A stretch of 64,000 nt of DNA from Hyparrhenia diplandra (GCA_015847255.1 JADLZK010002648.1:1-64000), one strand, 5' to 3'. Shown: positions 27,880 to 37,675, counted from the stretch's first letter. Numbers and translations are program-made. Notes: generated from the letters alone by a model not told the origin.

Positions 27880-28899
27880 TTATGCTTTACCATCCGCCGG
27901 GGATGGCTGAGTGAATGGGCTTATTTCTTCTCCATGATCTGACTCTGCCTTCGAAATTACCTGCAAAGCGTCCGTTGAGGGAGGGGCGGGGGGCACTTCC
28001 ACGATTGTCGCTTGGTCTTTTTCCATGGATGCAACTGGGATTCCATCTAGTATGGGGTGCTCCCTTTCTTCCAAAGTGAGGATCCTTCTCTTGAGGGGCA
28101 GGAGGGTTTCTCCTTTTGATGGCCCCAAGGGTGGCAGCGCTGGTGGCACCGCAGAACTAACCCTCTTTCTTCCCAATGGGTGGCTTGGAATTCCGTGCAT
28201 GACCAAGGGCTCCTGTCTTTCCGCTGCAAGTGGGCTACGCTCGACCCTGGTGACAAGATAAGCATCCTTCAACTCTTGGACATGCCGATCTTGGGCCTTC
28301 TTGAGATCCTCCGTTGCGGCAGCCTCACGACTTTTTGCTGCAACCGTATCGGCATGCGCTTCTACAAGCTGCTTTTCGAGCATGCTAGAGAAAAGCTCGG
28401 CCTCCTCAGCTCGATAGAGACACTTCTTCAGCTCCAGCGCCTGACGATCATACTGCTCATCCAAAGCAAGCAGGTATGCGGTCAAGTGCGCCATAGTTGG
28501 GTCGTCTTCCTGCGCCCCTTGAACTTGCAAGGCCACCATGCGAGCCTCCCATACCAGGCGATTCTTGTCCCGAGGTTGGAAGAACCACATGGGTGTATGG
28601 GAAATGGGTTCTTCATAGATTCGACATATGTGCCGCAGGGCCTTGCGAGCCACAACCTGATAGGTGTCGATGAAGCGAAACCCAGTTGCAGTAATACTCC
28701 AGGCTTCCGTGGCATCGGGGAACTGCTCACTCTTTCCCATGTAGACGCTGACCTCACACCGCTCAGCACCAAGCTCTACACACTCACGGCCTAGATACAC
28801 GGGGCGCTCTCTCACTCCAAGCTTTTGTAGGGTGGCATACAAAACCTTGGGAAAACCCTCAGTGTTCATGCAGTAGCTGCTAACCCAGTTTCCTGCCAT
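27880..28899 (-). CDS. Uncharacterised grass protein with central coiled coil, 339 aa
   Basis: The open frame extends upstream to 29244, but that upstream start is GTG. The first ATG giving protein-like sequence is at 28899 (MAGNWVSSYCMNTEGF), so I chose it. Residues about 1-140 form a compact, tryptophan-containing region (VWEARMVALQVQGAQ near 115-130). Residues about 145-215 are rich in Glu, Lys, Ala and Leu with heptad-like spacing, a likely coiled coil. The C-terminal ~120 residues are proline-rich and low complexity (VPPAPPSTD). No signal peptide or membrane segment is evident after this start. From general knowledge, proteins of this kind recur as multicopy hypotheticals in grass genomes, often near retroelements, so it may be a transposon-borne ORF. 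Function unknown. The frame is intact, with no stop in 339 codons. No neighbouring gag-pol, LTR or promoter is clear. Confidence 0.5.
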   Translation of the reverse strand: MAGNWVSSYCMNTEGFPKVLYATLQKLGVRERPVYLGRECVELGAERCEVSVYMGKSEQFPDATEAWSITATGFRFIDTYQVVARKALRHICRIYEEPISHTPMWFFQPRDKNRLVWEARMVALQVQGAQEDDPTMAHLTAYLLALDEQYDRQALELKKCLYRAEEAELFSSMLEKQLVEAHADTVAAKSREAAATEDLKKAQDRHVQELKDAYLVTRVERSPLAAERQEPLVMHGIPSHPLGRKRVSSAVPPALPPLGPSKGETLLPLKRRILTLEEREHPILDGIPVASMEKDQATIVEVPPAPPSTDALQVISKAESDHGEEISPFTQPSPADGKA

Positions 28900-29299
28900 C
28901 TTTGGTGGATAGTGGTTGCGAGGGTGAAACGAGGGAGAAGCTTCCTCAGAAGCGAGGGCTTGGTGAGTGGGAAGTGATAAGGGCCAGGCTTGCCCTTTTA
29001 ATGGCAAAGGCCAGTGGTCATGGCTGAGGCGAGTAGGGATTCGAATGTGAGTGCCAGTGACAAGAACACATGGGCATTCTTTGTCTGCTTTGACATGAGC
29101 GGTATCCGAGGGCACAAAGGAACTTGTACGGGTGTGGAGCAGCGGTCTAGAAAAACCGTTGAAAGTGTAGGGAAGGCGTGAGACACAATAGGCGCGAACC
29201 ACGAGCAAGCACGACACTCGAAGGCACAGTACTGCCTTATTCACAGATAGGCATGCGTGACATTAGAGAACAGGGGGCCCCAACAAAAACGCCGAAAAG

Positions 29300-29430
29300 G
29301 TATGAAAGGTGTGAGACACAATGGGTCGTTGGCTGCATTGCGTTCGGCCCTCGTCTTGTATCCCCGTGGTAAAGGGGAGAAGAAATAGAAATTACTGTAA
29401 TAGGCTCCTCTCTTTGATTTCGTTTAAATC
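29300..29430 (+). repeat. Retroelement-like scrap related to 39190-39320
   Basis: The stretch around 'gtcttgtatccccgtggtaaaggggagaagaaa...attactgtaatagg...cctctctttga' can be aligned by eye with 39230-39320 ('gtcttctatccgcggggtgaatcgagggg...attagtgtaatagg...cttctctttga'). At the second site the sequence lies just inside a probable LTR start, so this is probably an LTR fragment. Within the neighbourhood a short phrase, 'gtgagacacaatgggtcg' at about 29311, also occurs as 'gtgagacacaataggcg' near 29178. Confidence 0.4.
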
Positions 29431-29610
29431 CATCTTGAAAAACTGGTTTCTCCTGTTCTTGTCGTATTTCGTTTTCGATAAAATTTGTTTGCCAAGGCTC
29501 ACAATTTTTTTACATGGCATGGTATCTTTTTCCTTGGTCAAGTATCGCAACCTTGCACTAACTTTTTTATTTTGCTTCGTAATATACAGAATGTATACTA
29601 TAAACTTTTT

Positions 29611-29710
29611 TTATGTAGATCTTGGGATATGATATGTCTACCTTATAATAGAATCGATGGTTATGTAGATCTTGGGATACGATATGTCTACCTTATAATA
29701 GAATCGATGG
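29611..29710. repeat. Two-copy tandem repeat, 50-bp unit
   Basis: Copies at 29611-29660 and 29661-29710 differ at about one base (gggatatgatatg versus gggatacgatatg). This is a recent local duplication in AT-rich non-coding DNA. Confidence 0.9.
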
Positions 29711-29979
29711 TTAGCCTCACCAAATAAATAGTCGGACGGATGTATAAAATCATGTGGGAAGCCAAATGTATAGAATGCAAATAATTATTAATTATGTAAA
29801 GGCCATATCCATATAACATAGTTACAGCCCAAACCAATTCCCGGATCGCGTCTTAGGCTCACCCACTTCCCCTCCTGACCTCATCAGGGCCTAGCGCGAG
29901 GGCCGCCCAATCACCTGAATGGGCCATTGGCCGAACCAGCAGCACAGCCACCTCCCCATCCTCTGGTCCTCCTCCCTGC

Positions 29980-30215
29980 GTGCAACCCTGACCTAGCGGT
30001 GGCGGCACTGCGGCGCACCTTTGTGGCGGGCGGGCGGCGGCGCCGTGTGGTGGCGCGGCGGGCGGCCACCCACCGGCGGCGGGCGGGGGCGGCGGTGCGG
30101 CGGCTGTGGATGCCGGGCGCGGGGCTGCGCCCTATGGGTGCGCGGGCGATCACACGGGGCGGCGGCGGCCGGCCGCCCGGCGGTTGGGTCGGTGGGCGCG
30201 CGGTGCAACGCGGCC
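29980..30215. repeat. CGG/GGC-rich low-complexity block
   Basis: About 230 bp dominated by ggc, cgg and gcg triplets (for example gcgggcgggggcggcggtgcggcggctg). All three plus-strand and several minus-strand frames are open only because of the skewed composition, so I do not call the overlapping ORFs genes. It could be the 5' end of a grass gene or captured promoter DNA, which are often CGG-rich, but no gene follows. Confidence 0.7.
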
Positions 30216-30410
30216 CGCAGACGGCACTATGCTCGCAACCCAGCCACAGTAGGGTTAGCAGGAGGCCAGCAGGTAAGGCCCATGCTCCCACCCCCCGCGC
30301 TGTTATCTGTACTTTTGGTTAGCAAAACAAAAAATTACCTTTCCAGAATCTTGAATACCCAGAAATTCCAAAGCCTAGGTCAACCGACACTAGACGCAGC
30401 ACAGGAATAA

Positions 30411-30611
30411 CTACTTGTTTCCAATAAGAAAATTACAAAGCCAAGGGATGCTTTCCTCTTTGCGCTGCATCAAGCCTTGAGGGATCCTGTTCTGTTGTAC
30501 AGAAATAATGCAGGTGTGATAGTCTGCCTTTTCCAACTGTGTAAAGACAGGGTTGAAATCCAATTCGCGGCCAATCATCTCAGTGATTCTCTTAATGACA
30601 ACATTGCGTAC
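30411..30611 (-). pseudogene. Exon-like fragment with stop and splice acceptor, family unrecognised
   Basis: On the minus strand the sequence 'ctgttttag' (an AG acceptor) precedes an open stretch of 66 codons ending in TAG at 30413-30411. It reads VRNVVIKRITEMIGRELDF..., then ADYHTCIISVQQNRIPQ..., then IPWLCNFLIGNK. It has the composition of a globular protein and looks like a terminal exon. I do not recognise the family. No upstream exons are visible nearby, and a plus-strand fragment of a different gene begins 80 bp away, so it is probably a captured or relict exon. Confidence 0.4.
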
Positions 30612-30692
30612 CTAAAACAGTTACAACGAGTCTAATTGTCAGCCACTATCTTTTATTTTATCAGGACACTTTCTGCTTACTAATATCCTTCC

Positions 30693-30811
30693 ATGAAAGC
30701 CACTGCCAAGTGTACTGGTATCGAGGGCCGCATTGTGAACTTATCATCAGTTGCCCGCGCCCATACATATCCAAAGGGAATTGGCTTTGATAAACCCAAC
30801 CATGAGAAAAG
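30693..30811 (+). pseudogene. Short-chain dehydrogenase (TIC32-like) exon fragment
   Basis: Reads MKATAKCTGIEGRIVNLSSV followed by a segment containing HTYPKGIGFDKPNHEK. This matches the central part of plant SDR proteins of the TIC32/retinol-dehydrogenase type, where the strand GRIVNLSSVA carries the catalytic-region serine. The fragment ends at a good splice donor (gagaaaag|gtatgcg), as expected for an exon end. The Rossmann-fold glycine motif and the YxxxK catalytic pair lie on other exons and are not found nearby. Only one exon is present, so this is a gene fragment. Assignment to the SDR family is fairly firm; the TIC32 subgroup is an inference from the conserved phrase. Confidence 0.65.
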
Positions 30812-31273
30812 GTATGCGTATTTTTATGCCTCTCGCAGAAGTTACTGTCGATTGAACTGCAGGTAATGATTTTTAATTGGCGGATACCACGATAAAATGG
30901 CTCATGGACAGTCTAAGCACACATTTCCAAGGTGCCAAAAATCTATTGGCAGATACCACTCGGAGGGACGGCTCCCCATGAGGCCATGAGCACTTCCACC
31001 TCGACCTCTTTCTCTAGCCATGGGATGAGGCACAAATGAGTTCCTTTCTTTCTTTCTCCCTCTCTTTTTTTCCCTCTCTGTGTGGACGTATGCTGAGATA
31101 GACTCAGCTAATTCGGTTATAACCGGAAGAAGCAAATAGATGGATTGGACTAGACACCTTGACAACTAATTTTGATTGGACCTAACTCAAGAGTGGCAAT
31201 GGCTATAACATAGCAACAACCACCTACTACCAAAAATGAAACTACAAATACAAGGGATGGTCCCTATTCCCTC

Positions 31274-31790
31274 CTAAAACAATCGTTCATTGCCTAGGCA
31301 GGTAAAACAATCATACTTTTCGTTGTTCCCATGATGGTCATCAGTTAGGGCTGCTGCCTCAGCACCGTCAGTGGCACCAACACCATCCGTACCCGACATG
31401 GCTGCCATCGGAGGTGGTTCTGCCAGCAGTGTTGGTACTGCATGACACAGGAGCGGCACGAGGAAGGCAGCACACCATCGGCCATAGTCTGCGATGAGCG
31501 CCTTGATGGTGCCTATGGTGAGGTGGATGCGGAGATGCTCAGGGATGGCATCACGCTTGACGGCCGGGAAGTTGAACTTGTGTTGTCGTGGGAGGCGCTC
31601 ACCATAGAAACAGAACATGGCGGCATCATAGGCAAGCGCCACCTCAAGAGCATGCTGAAACTTGCCAATCCACAGCTTCAACCGGGTGCGTGGGATGCGG
31701 ATCTCCGTAGCCCACCCACCCAATCCACAACTTCAACCGGGTGCGTGGTATGCAGATCTCCGTAGCCCACCCACCCCAACGCCGCTCTCA
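31274..31790 (-). pseudogene. AP2/ERF transcription factor remnant
   Basis: The minus-strand frame reads WATEIRIPRTRLKLWIGKF, then LAYDAAMFCFYGE, then HKFNFP. These are the hallmarks of an AP2/ERF DNA-binding domain: the W-x-x-E-I-R strand, the W-hydrophobic-G-x-F turn, the AYDAA helix and a terminal NFP. Sequence continues about 90 residues past the domain to a stop at 31274. The 5' half of the domain is broken: a 55-bp tandem duplication (not a multiple of 3) covers the region encoding the second strand, and there is no ATG in frame, only TTG at 31723. Upstream DNA to about 31790 still resembles the first strand in another frame. An intact relative would be a nuclear DNA-binding regulator; this copy should not make one. 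It lies opposite to the SDR exon, so it is part of a fragment mosaic. Confidence 0.7.
31667..31776. repeat. 55-bp tandem duplication inside the AP2/ERF remnant
   Basis: Copy 1 starts at 31667 (aatccacagcttcaaccggg) and copy 2 at 31722 (aatccacaacttcaaccggg). The offset is 55 bp throughout, with a few base differences. The length shifts the reading frame of the AP2 domain. Confidence 0.9.
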
Positions 31791-31965
31791 CACGCCTATC
31801 CAACCCAGGGCCTTGCATGGGCGACAGCGACTGGCCATTGTGGGCATGGTACCCAGACGCCCGCCACGGCACGGTTGGGAACGGCTCCTCCCCTGGCGAT
31901 GCCACGGTCTTTGGTTTGCGCCGCGCTTTGCCGCAGCATAGCTGATCACCTGCAGCGTGCAAGAA

Positions 31966-33160
31966 ACCTTAGGGTGGGCAGAGTAGTGGCGCTAAGTGGA
32001 GATGAATGGCATAGAGGGTGTGTTTTTAAATGCATGGGCAGAGGTAGACCGGTTTGCTGGTACATAGTTCAATTAGTGAAGCATGGATGTAAAACCAATG
32101 GAGGCGACAATATGTCGAGGTTTTGCAAATGAGTTGAACCTACACCTACTTTGTGTGCTTATGGTAGACTGATTTACTTGGCGGTGGAGCGTAGGTCTTT
32201 TGGTTTTTCCTTGGTCCCACGCCTATTACCTGCTGGACATTCAGACTTACACCCCTATCAGCACAGTGGTAAGGGCCACACAGTGTAAGCAAGGAACTTA
32301 AAAAGTTTTAAATTGTGTGTGTCCTGTTTTTGCTACACCCTGGCATCAATTCAGTCGTCAATGTAGCTTTTTTTTTCTTTCTTGTACCTTTTAGCAGCTG
32401 ATTAGTCCCCACATAAATGAACTGCCACTGGACAGGCTCCAATAATTTCGTACATGTTAACAGGTAGTAAAACTAGATTAGGAAACGCTAATATGATCCA
32501 ATATGGAATACATGGCATCAGAAAACACGCACCACATATATTTATTTCAAGGTGGTGAATAGGTACACTCGCCGGTACATATGCGAGAATACACACAACC
32601 AAAAGTACACACTAACCTACCTAGGAACGTGCATGATAGAGTAGCATAGGAGCCTAGCATTGGTAAATAAGCTACTGGAGAACATAACCATAGTTGGACG
32701 TACAAAGCCCTGCTAGGCTTCCAGTTGCACATGCGCTGGTATTAGCGATGTTTTATTTGCTGGATGGTACATACTATCATGGCATATGGGATAGAACGGC
32801 CTCGAGGAGACTGCGTAGTACCTCTACACTTCTTAGAGGCCTTTGGTGGTTGGGTCCCTGGCAGGGGGTGCATAAGTATAGATAAGTATAGGTTAGTGAG
32901 CCATTTGCAACAACTCAAAATAGTTGTGGGAACTAACAGAAAGCATGCATACCTCTAAAGACTCGTAGTAATGTTGTATGCAGGGATGATGTCCATCACA
33001 AGAATGAATAGTTGTTTGACAAGCTGTACAAACCGTGGGTCTACTCCAGTACCTGGAGGCAGCTCTCCTCGAATGCACGTAAGAGGAGCAGCTAAGGAAA
33101 AGAACATCACCACAGCTCGAACAGATAGAGCCAAGGCGGTCCAAAAGGTTTTTTTGAGAC
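31966..33160. other. Non-coding, no feature recognised
   Basis: About 1.2 kb of mixed composition. ORFs here are short, overlap on both strands and lack recognisable protein features. I see no repeat, terminal inverted repeat or RNA gene. Confidence 0.5.
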
Positions 33161-33164
33161 TTCA

Positions 33165-33556
33165 ATAGCCCGTCCATCTCTACGCGCAGCGTATCATAGC
33201 TGCTCTGAACAAGCTGGGACCAGGCCTTGAAGTGGTTCATTTGCTTATACGTTTCCACGAAGGCAGGATAGGTGAGATCATGGATGCAAATATTCTTCCT
33301 TGCTATAAAGTAGAGTATTGCTTGCTTAGAAACACTTTCCTGTGCCTCATTTTCGGTCATGAAAGGACCAATCGTTGAAGGTCCGAACCTCCGGCATGCC
33401 CTTCTTGCCCGATGTGGAACGAATCTCAATGCTGAGCCAAGCCATCATTTTCTGGCTATCCACCTTCACTGCTCCCTCGGTGCGAATAACTGTGCCTAGC
33501 TTAGGAAAGATCTGTCTGAGAATGTCTTTGCGTAATATGTGAAGTGCAATCGGAGC
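33165..33556 (-). pseudogene. Exon-like fragment, family unrecognised, one frameshift
   Basis: A minus-strand acceptor-like 'gtgtag' is followed from 33556 by protein-like sequence containing LRKDILRQIFPKLGTVIRTE, GAVKVDSQKMMAWLSIEI and RTFNDWSFHDRK, then a stop near 33354. The adjacent frame continues with ESVSKQAILYFIARKNICIH, FVETYKQMNHFKAWSQLVQS and SYDTLRVEMDGLLKSQKNLL. The two halves look like one exon broken by a single frameshift around 33360. I cannot name the family. Absence of flanking exons and the frameshift argue for a pseudogene fragment. Confidence 0.4.
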
Positions 33557-33682
33557 CTACACCAAAGTAACGCAAATAAGAAGTCTCAGATTATGGTTTG
33601 TGCATATAGATGGCCCCAGGGAATAACATCATGCCTGACTCTAAGGCGTTAAATAAAGTAATACCTGCGGCGGCAACACCGC

Positions 33683-33815
33683 GGCATGGGGACATGGGCA
33701 CACAAACCATCCGATGGAAGTGGCGGCACGGGGACAAGCGCATCAAAAAAAGGATCGGATGGAAGTGGCGGCGGGGGGGACATGGGCATCCAAACCATCG
33801 GATTGAAGTAGCAGC
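33683..33815. repeat. Imperfect minisatellite, about three copies
   Basis: The phrase 'cggggacaagcgcat / ggggacatgggcatc' followed by an a/c-rich spacer and 'atcggatggaagtggcggc' repeats about three times at roughly 50-bp intervals, with length changes. It is non-coding. Confidence 0.6.
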
Positions 33816-33829
33816 GCTAGTTCCTCCAT

Positions 33830-34688
33830 GACGCTCTTACCCTTATCGATGTTGCTGCTGACACCTCTAGTGTTTTCCTTGTTCTTGCTAGATGAGTGGC
33901 AACTTATTATCTAAGATAGATAGCATACCCTGGTGCACACATAGCAACATAGCTTCTAGACGTGAAATGAAAGCAAATATAGTTACGACAACGTGTCTAC
34001 TTTCTTACTACCAGTGATGGAAACCAGCCTCAGAATGTAGTAACTTGTGTACACAAGAATGTATAGCTACACATGCTAAGGTCCGAAAACATGGGAAGAT
34101 GAGATAAAGGTGCTACAAATATCTTTAATGCTTTGATTATGGATGGTTGTGTAACCAATCACGCCTGGCATGTGGGCTGGTGAGTGCTTTTTTGTTACCT
34201 ATATTAGGAACCAACTGCAAGAAATTTGGAAGGTTGAATTACCTATTGCTGGCCTATGCCTGCTTGTAGTATGTCGATGCAGCCCTAGACTCCTATATAA
34301 ATAGACAGACGGTTGTGCAGCTGGAGCATGCCGGTGGAGAACGCATGGGCAAGTGGGCTACATGCACGACAAGGATGAGGCACTTGAAGTATGTGTCTTC
34401 TTTGACATGCACCGGGGGGGGACACCACCAAGCAAGGACCTGCTATAGTATCAATGTGTATGTGTGCATCGTGCACGACGCGACCACGCAAGGCCCATGG
34501 TCATGTCTATGTCCAGCTAAGTGGGTGCATGCATGCACACAAGCTGCCCATGGTCATGTCTATGTCGACCTGGTCCATGCATGCACACAAGATGAACTTA
34601 TGCCCACTTGCATAGTCACCTGACCGCTCTTCTAGGAGAGGTTCCTTACGTTACATAGGCTTTTAGGAGGATGCGCGCTAATGTGCAG
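33830..34688. other. Non-coding, with a short direct repeat
   Basis: No gene supported. Around 34497-34600 the phrase 'ccatggtcatgtctatgtc' occurs twice about 55 bp apart, each followed by 'gcatgcatgcacacaag'. Confidence 0.5.
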
Positions 34689-34690
34689 TA

Positions 34691-34948
34691 CTCTCCCCGT
34701 CCCTCAAACATTTGTACATCTCGCTTCTCGATAAGTCAACCCTTTTTAACTTTGGTTTAGTGTACATAAATAATAATCATGATTTCAATGCATAACAAAG
34801 ATCATTAGATTGGTATTGGAATGTACTTTCATAGTAACAAATATTTTAAGATATAAGTATTGATGTTTTTTTTTCTAAATTTGGTCAAAGTTAAAAGAGT
34901 TTGATTTACCAGGATGTGAGATGTGCAAATATTTGTGGGACGGGGGAG
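34691..34948. mobile_element. Stowaway-type (Tc1/mariner) MITE, complete
   Basis: Flanked by TA on both sides (34689-34690 and 34949-34950). The left end CTCTCCCCGTCCCTCAAACA and the reverse complement of the right end (CTCCCCCGTCCCACAAATAT) match closely, and similarity continues for about 35 bp through 'TTGTACATCTC / TTGCACATCTC'. The interior is AT-rich and 258 bp in total, without coding capacity. The CTCCCTCCGTCCC-like terminus and the TA target are diagnostic of grass Stowaway elements, which are mobilised in trans by mariner-like transposases. Confidence 0.93.
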
Positions 34949-34973
34949 TACGTTCTGGCCTAACCTAGAGTAC

Positions 34974-35290
34974 ATTTCTAGGAGTCCGTGTTAGTGTCGG
35001 TATGTGCATGCGCGTGTTAGTGTCGGTATGTGCATGCGCGCATAGAATAGGCTGCTTACATGCATCGTCCACACCATGACAAAACATGTATACCTCCACA
35101 AAGTATTGGATCTTTCACCATGTAGAGCGTGGACAATGATTGGTTGACCGATTACGCACCCTACCTCCTACTTGGTGGAGGAGAGGATCTCACATTTTAA
35201 GGAGTCTGTGTCGGTGTCGATATGTGCATGCGTGCATAGAAGTAGGTTGTCTACATGCAACATCCACACCAATCGAGGCATATATGATCA
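34974..35290 (+). repeat. Dispersed repeat family, copy 1
   Basis: Contains 'gtgttagtgtcggtatgtgcatgcgcg' twice in tandem (26-bp unit), then 'catagaataggctgcttacatgcatcgtccacaccatgac', 'cctccacaaagtattggatctttcacc' and 'gcgtggacaatgattggttgac', then a weaker second run from 35195. The same ordered set of phrases returns at 37676-37935 and, more diverged, at 37270-37505. I see no terminal inverted repeats or coding frame, so the element type is unknown. Confidence 0.8.
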
Positions 35291-35299
35291 GTTACTAAA

Positions 35300-35896
35300 A
35301 ACAGGTAGTTACATATGTAGCGTTCTTTTTATTCTGATGCGTACGAGGCGTTTTCATGTCGTATTAGCACATGGGGTCTTGTTTTCTTCTGAGTTCACAT
35401 CTATAACTCCTATATAGGAACTCCCCACTAAAGAGGTCTTTGGGAGTTCTCAGGTCTTTGATTGGTTCACGACACTGGTAACTGCAACGTAGCAAAGTGG
35501 CCTAGCAGTGCGGCCTCCCCGTCGGTATGGCTCTTCCTCTAGCCGAATGGACGGACGTTCTTTCCTCATTCCAAAATGGCCCACGCATGTCGATCAGCGT
35601 TTCGATGGAGACCCCGAGAGGCAAACGGAGCCCAACAGCAACGATGCCCAACCGCCCTCACGCAAAGGCTAGTAGGAGAGGCCAACAAGCAGGCTCCTCT
35701 CGTTCCTTGAGAACATGAAGCGAACAGCAATGAAAGTCGATCGTGTTCGTTGAATTTTGCACTCGCCCCTACATCTTCCTTGCCATCTGCTCATCTCTCA
35801 ACCGGTGGTCCTATATATAAACCAAGGAGGCATGGACAAGTCTTCTCAGAGCTGAGCACTCTTCCACCCCGTACGTTTAAGATTTAATTAGGTCTC
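35300..35896. other. Non-coding, with a TATA-box-like sequence
   Basis: No gene supported. 'cctatatataaaccaagg' at 35811-35828 is a good plant TATA-box match and is followed about 35 bp later by a possible start region. Nothing convincing is encoded downstream on the plus strand, so it may be an orphan promoter or chance. Confidence 0.3.
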
Positions 35897-35984
35897 TCAT
35901 GTGGCATCCGCAATCATCCCCATGTTTGCGTCCTCCGGATGTGTGCCTAGCAGCTCATGTCGCAGCCATGGTGAGGAGCTCACC

Positions 35985-36185
35985 TGGCACGGCCCATCCA
36001 CCTCCATGCGGTAACACTCCCGCGTGCAGCGCCGCAGCCCGTACTTGCTGCTCAGATATTGCCACGACGGAGGCACGACGAGGTGCTTCAACTCGGTGTA
36101 TGGCCCTGTAGCCTTCCATGCCGGCCGATCCTGCAGGTCGCCGCCACCGTCCTTCTCACCTGCATCCTGCTCATAGGGTTTTCTT
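35985..36185 (-). pseudogene. Exon-like fragment with splice donor, unrecognised
   Basis: The minus strand encodes a hydrophilic stretch with cysteines (including ELKHLVVPPSWQYLSSKYG and RRCTRECYRMEVDGPCQ) that ends exactly at a strong donor (tgccag|gtgagctc). The composition is that of a real exon. I do not recognise the family and see no partner exon. It adds to the set of isolated exons in this region. Confidence 0.35.
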
Positions 36186-36427
36186 TCTTTTTTATTTAAA
36201 AGCACACACGCGTGATTGAAGGAGATTTTTTACTTTCCAATTTGTTGCATGCGGGGTGGATGGTTCGCATGTGGAGGGAGAAGTGAGGTGAAAATTTTGT
36301 GACACCAAAACAATGTCTTACTTTCATCCTTTTTATGTAGCAATTTATTTATGTAGTAAAGATATAAGCTTGGGACAATAAGGATGCTTAATGACGGAGC
36401 CGTGGGTTTGATGGATAAACATCCAAA

Positions 36428-37083
36428 TCTACTATTGCAATGGATTTCGTGTTTTCATGAATGGTCATCCAATTTTTTTTTTGTGTGTTATGTACCATAT
36501 ATAATCTCCTCCGCACGTTAGTTAACGTGTTTTCTTTTATGAGGTTGAAGATTGAAGATTATAGTTTTGCCTTTCATTTAGTTTATTGTTGTAGCTCTTT
36601 CAATTATAATTTTTATGCAAGCATATTTAAATCAATTAGTAATCGTGGTACAAATATGCCCTTCAGTTCCAAGTTTATATAGTTGTTTTTGTATCGCATA
36701 CATACTTATATCTATTTACCATAATTCTTTCTACATCCTATTTCTCCTCACACAAGTTAAATTACTTTTGCATTCCCGTAGCAATGCATGGGGGATTGCT
36801 CTATATTGCAGCACGGGCCTTTGCTTTTCTTCGGTCCACCATCTCTTCCTCCTCTCTCCCACACATTTCATCAGTAGATAGAGTAGTGCTTAGGTACCAG
36901 CGCCATGCTTTTATAGTTTTAATTAACGAAGACTAAGGAATATCATAGTTTGTTTTTACACTTTTTAGTTTTCACAATTACATACGAGTAGTTATTAGAT
37001 GTAAAAGACCACATTTGTTATACTCAGCAATGCGTTTGTATTCCTTCTTGATACCCGCAAGAACGCGCGGGGAATTCCCCTAG
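36428..37083 (+). mobile_element. Candidate Helitron 3' terminus, small AT-rich element
   Basis: The right end, 'acccgcaagaacgcgcgggg' followed by 'aattcccCTAG' at 37080-37083 and then T, fits the Helitron pattern: a short GC hairpin (CCCGC...GCGGG) about 10 bp before a CTAG end inserted ahead of T. A diverged similar phrase (ttcccgtagcaatgcatgggg) occurs at about 36775. A possible 5' start (A then TCTACTATTGC) is at 36428, giving a 656-bp non-autonomous element. An alternative 5' start at 27465 would make a 9.6-kb element carrying all the gene fragments. No Rep/helicase is present in either case. The 3' end is moderately supported; the 5' end is not settled. Confidence 0.35.
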
Positions 37084-37269
37084 TTTTTTTTTATGAATGA
37101 AACCGCAGATCTACATCCCTGTTCTATTTTACGTCACGTATTTAATCTCCAACATCAGATATCTTAAGTTGTCTATTAGAAGTAATATTTGTTGGCCTAT
37201 TTCATTTTCGTTTTGTATGCTATCTAAATATTCAACGTTGCTGCTAGTATTACTGAAATGTTTGAGTAA

Positions 37270-37505
37270 TTTTGTAGGAGTATGTGTAGGCGTCGGCATG
37301 TGCATGCACGCAAAGATAAATATGCTGACTACATGCATCCATCCACACGACAAAACATGAAGGCGTCCTGTATATTAGACCATGGAGAGTATGGGCAGCA
37401 ATTGGTCGATAACTTAGGCACGCCACCTCCTCCTTGATTCGGGAGAGCAGCCCCATGTCCCTAACTATATGCATGTATCCACACCATGACAAAATATAAA
37501 TAGTT
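37270..37505 (+). repeat. Dispersed repeat family, diverged copy 2
   Basis: Shares the order of phrases with 34974-35290: 'tgtgtaggcgtcggcatgtgcatgcacgc', 'gctgactacatgcatccatccacac', 'gacaaaacatg', then 'gcagcaattggtcga' and a 'cacctcctcctt' segment. It is clearly older than the copies at 34974 and 37676. Confidence 0.6.
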
Positions 37506-37528
37506 CCTCCATGTTTCACCCTTTAGCC

Positions 37529-37672
37529 TGTGTCCAGCAACTGGTTGACCAAATTGGCACGACACCTGATCCTTGGCCTGAGAGCCCTATATCCCATCAA
37601 ACCTGTGTCCAGCAACTGGTTGACCAAATTGGCACGCCACCTCCTCCTTGGTGGAGGAGAGGATCTCAAATT
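37529..37672. repeat. Two-copy direct repeat, ~72-bp spacing
   Basis: 'cctgtgtccagcaactggttgaccaaattggcac' occurs near 37529 and again near 37601, each followed by 'cacctgatccttgg' or 'cacctcctccttgg'. It belongs to the same dispersed repeat region. Confidence 0.8.
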
Positions 37673-37675
37673 TCT

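Noticed and set aside
28180..28794. 204-aa plus-strand ORF opposite the 339-aa ORF
   Set aside because: It is the antisense shadow of the minus-strand frame, with no recognisable protein features; the minus frame has the better composition and coiled coil.
29911..30410. Arg/Pro/Ala-rich ORFs on both strands
   Set aside because: Open only because of CGG-rich composition; no domain or consistent frame.
35811..36111. Plant gene promoter with a downstream 70-aa ORF
   Set aside because: A good TATA-like motif, but the downstream frame has no protein character and the opposite strand looks more exon-like.
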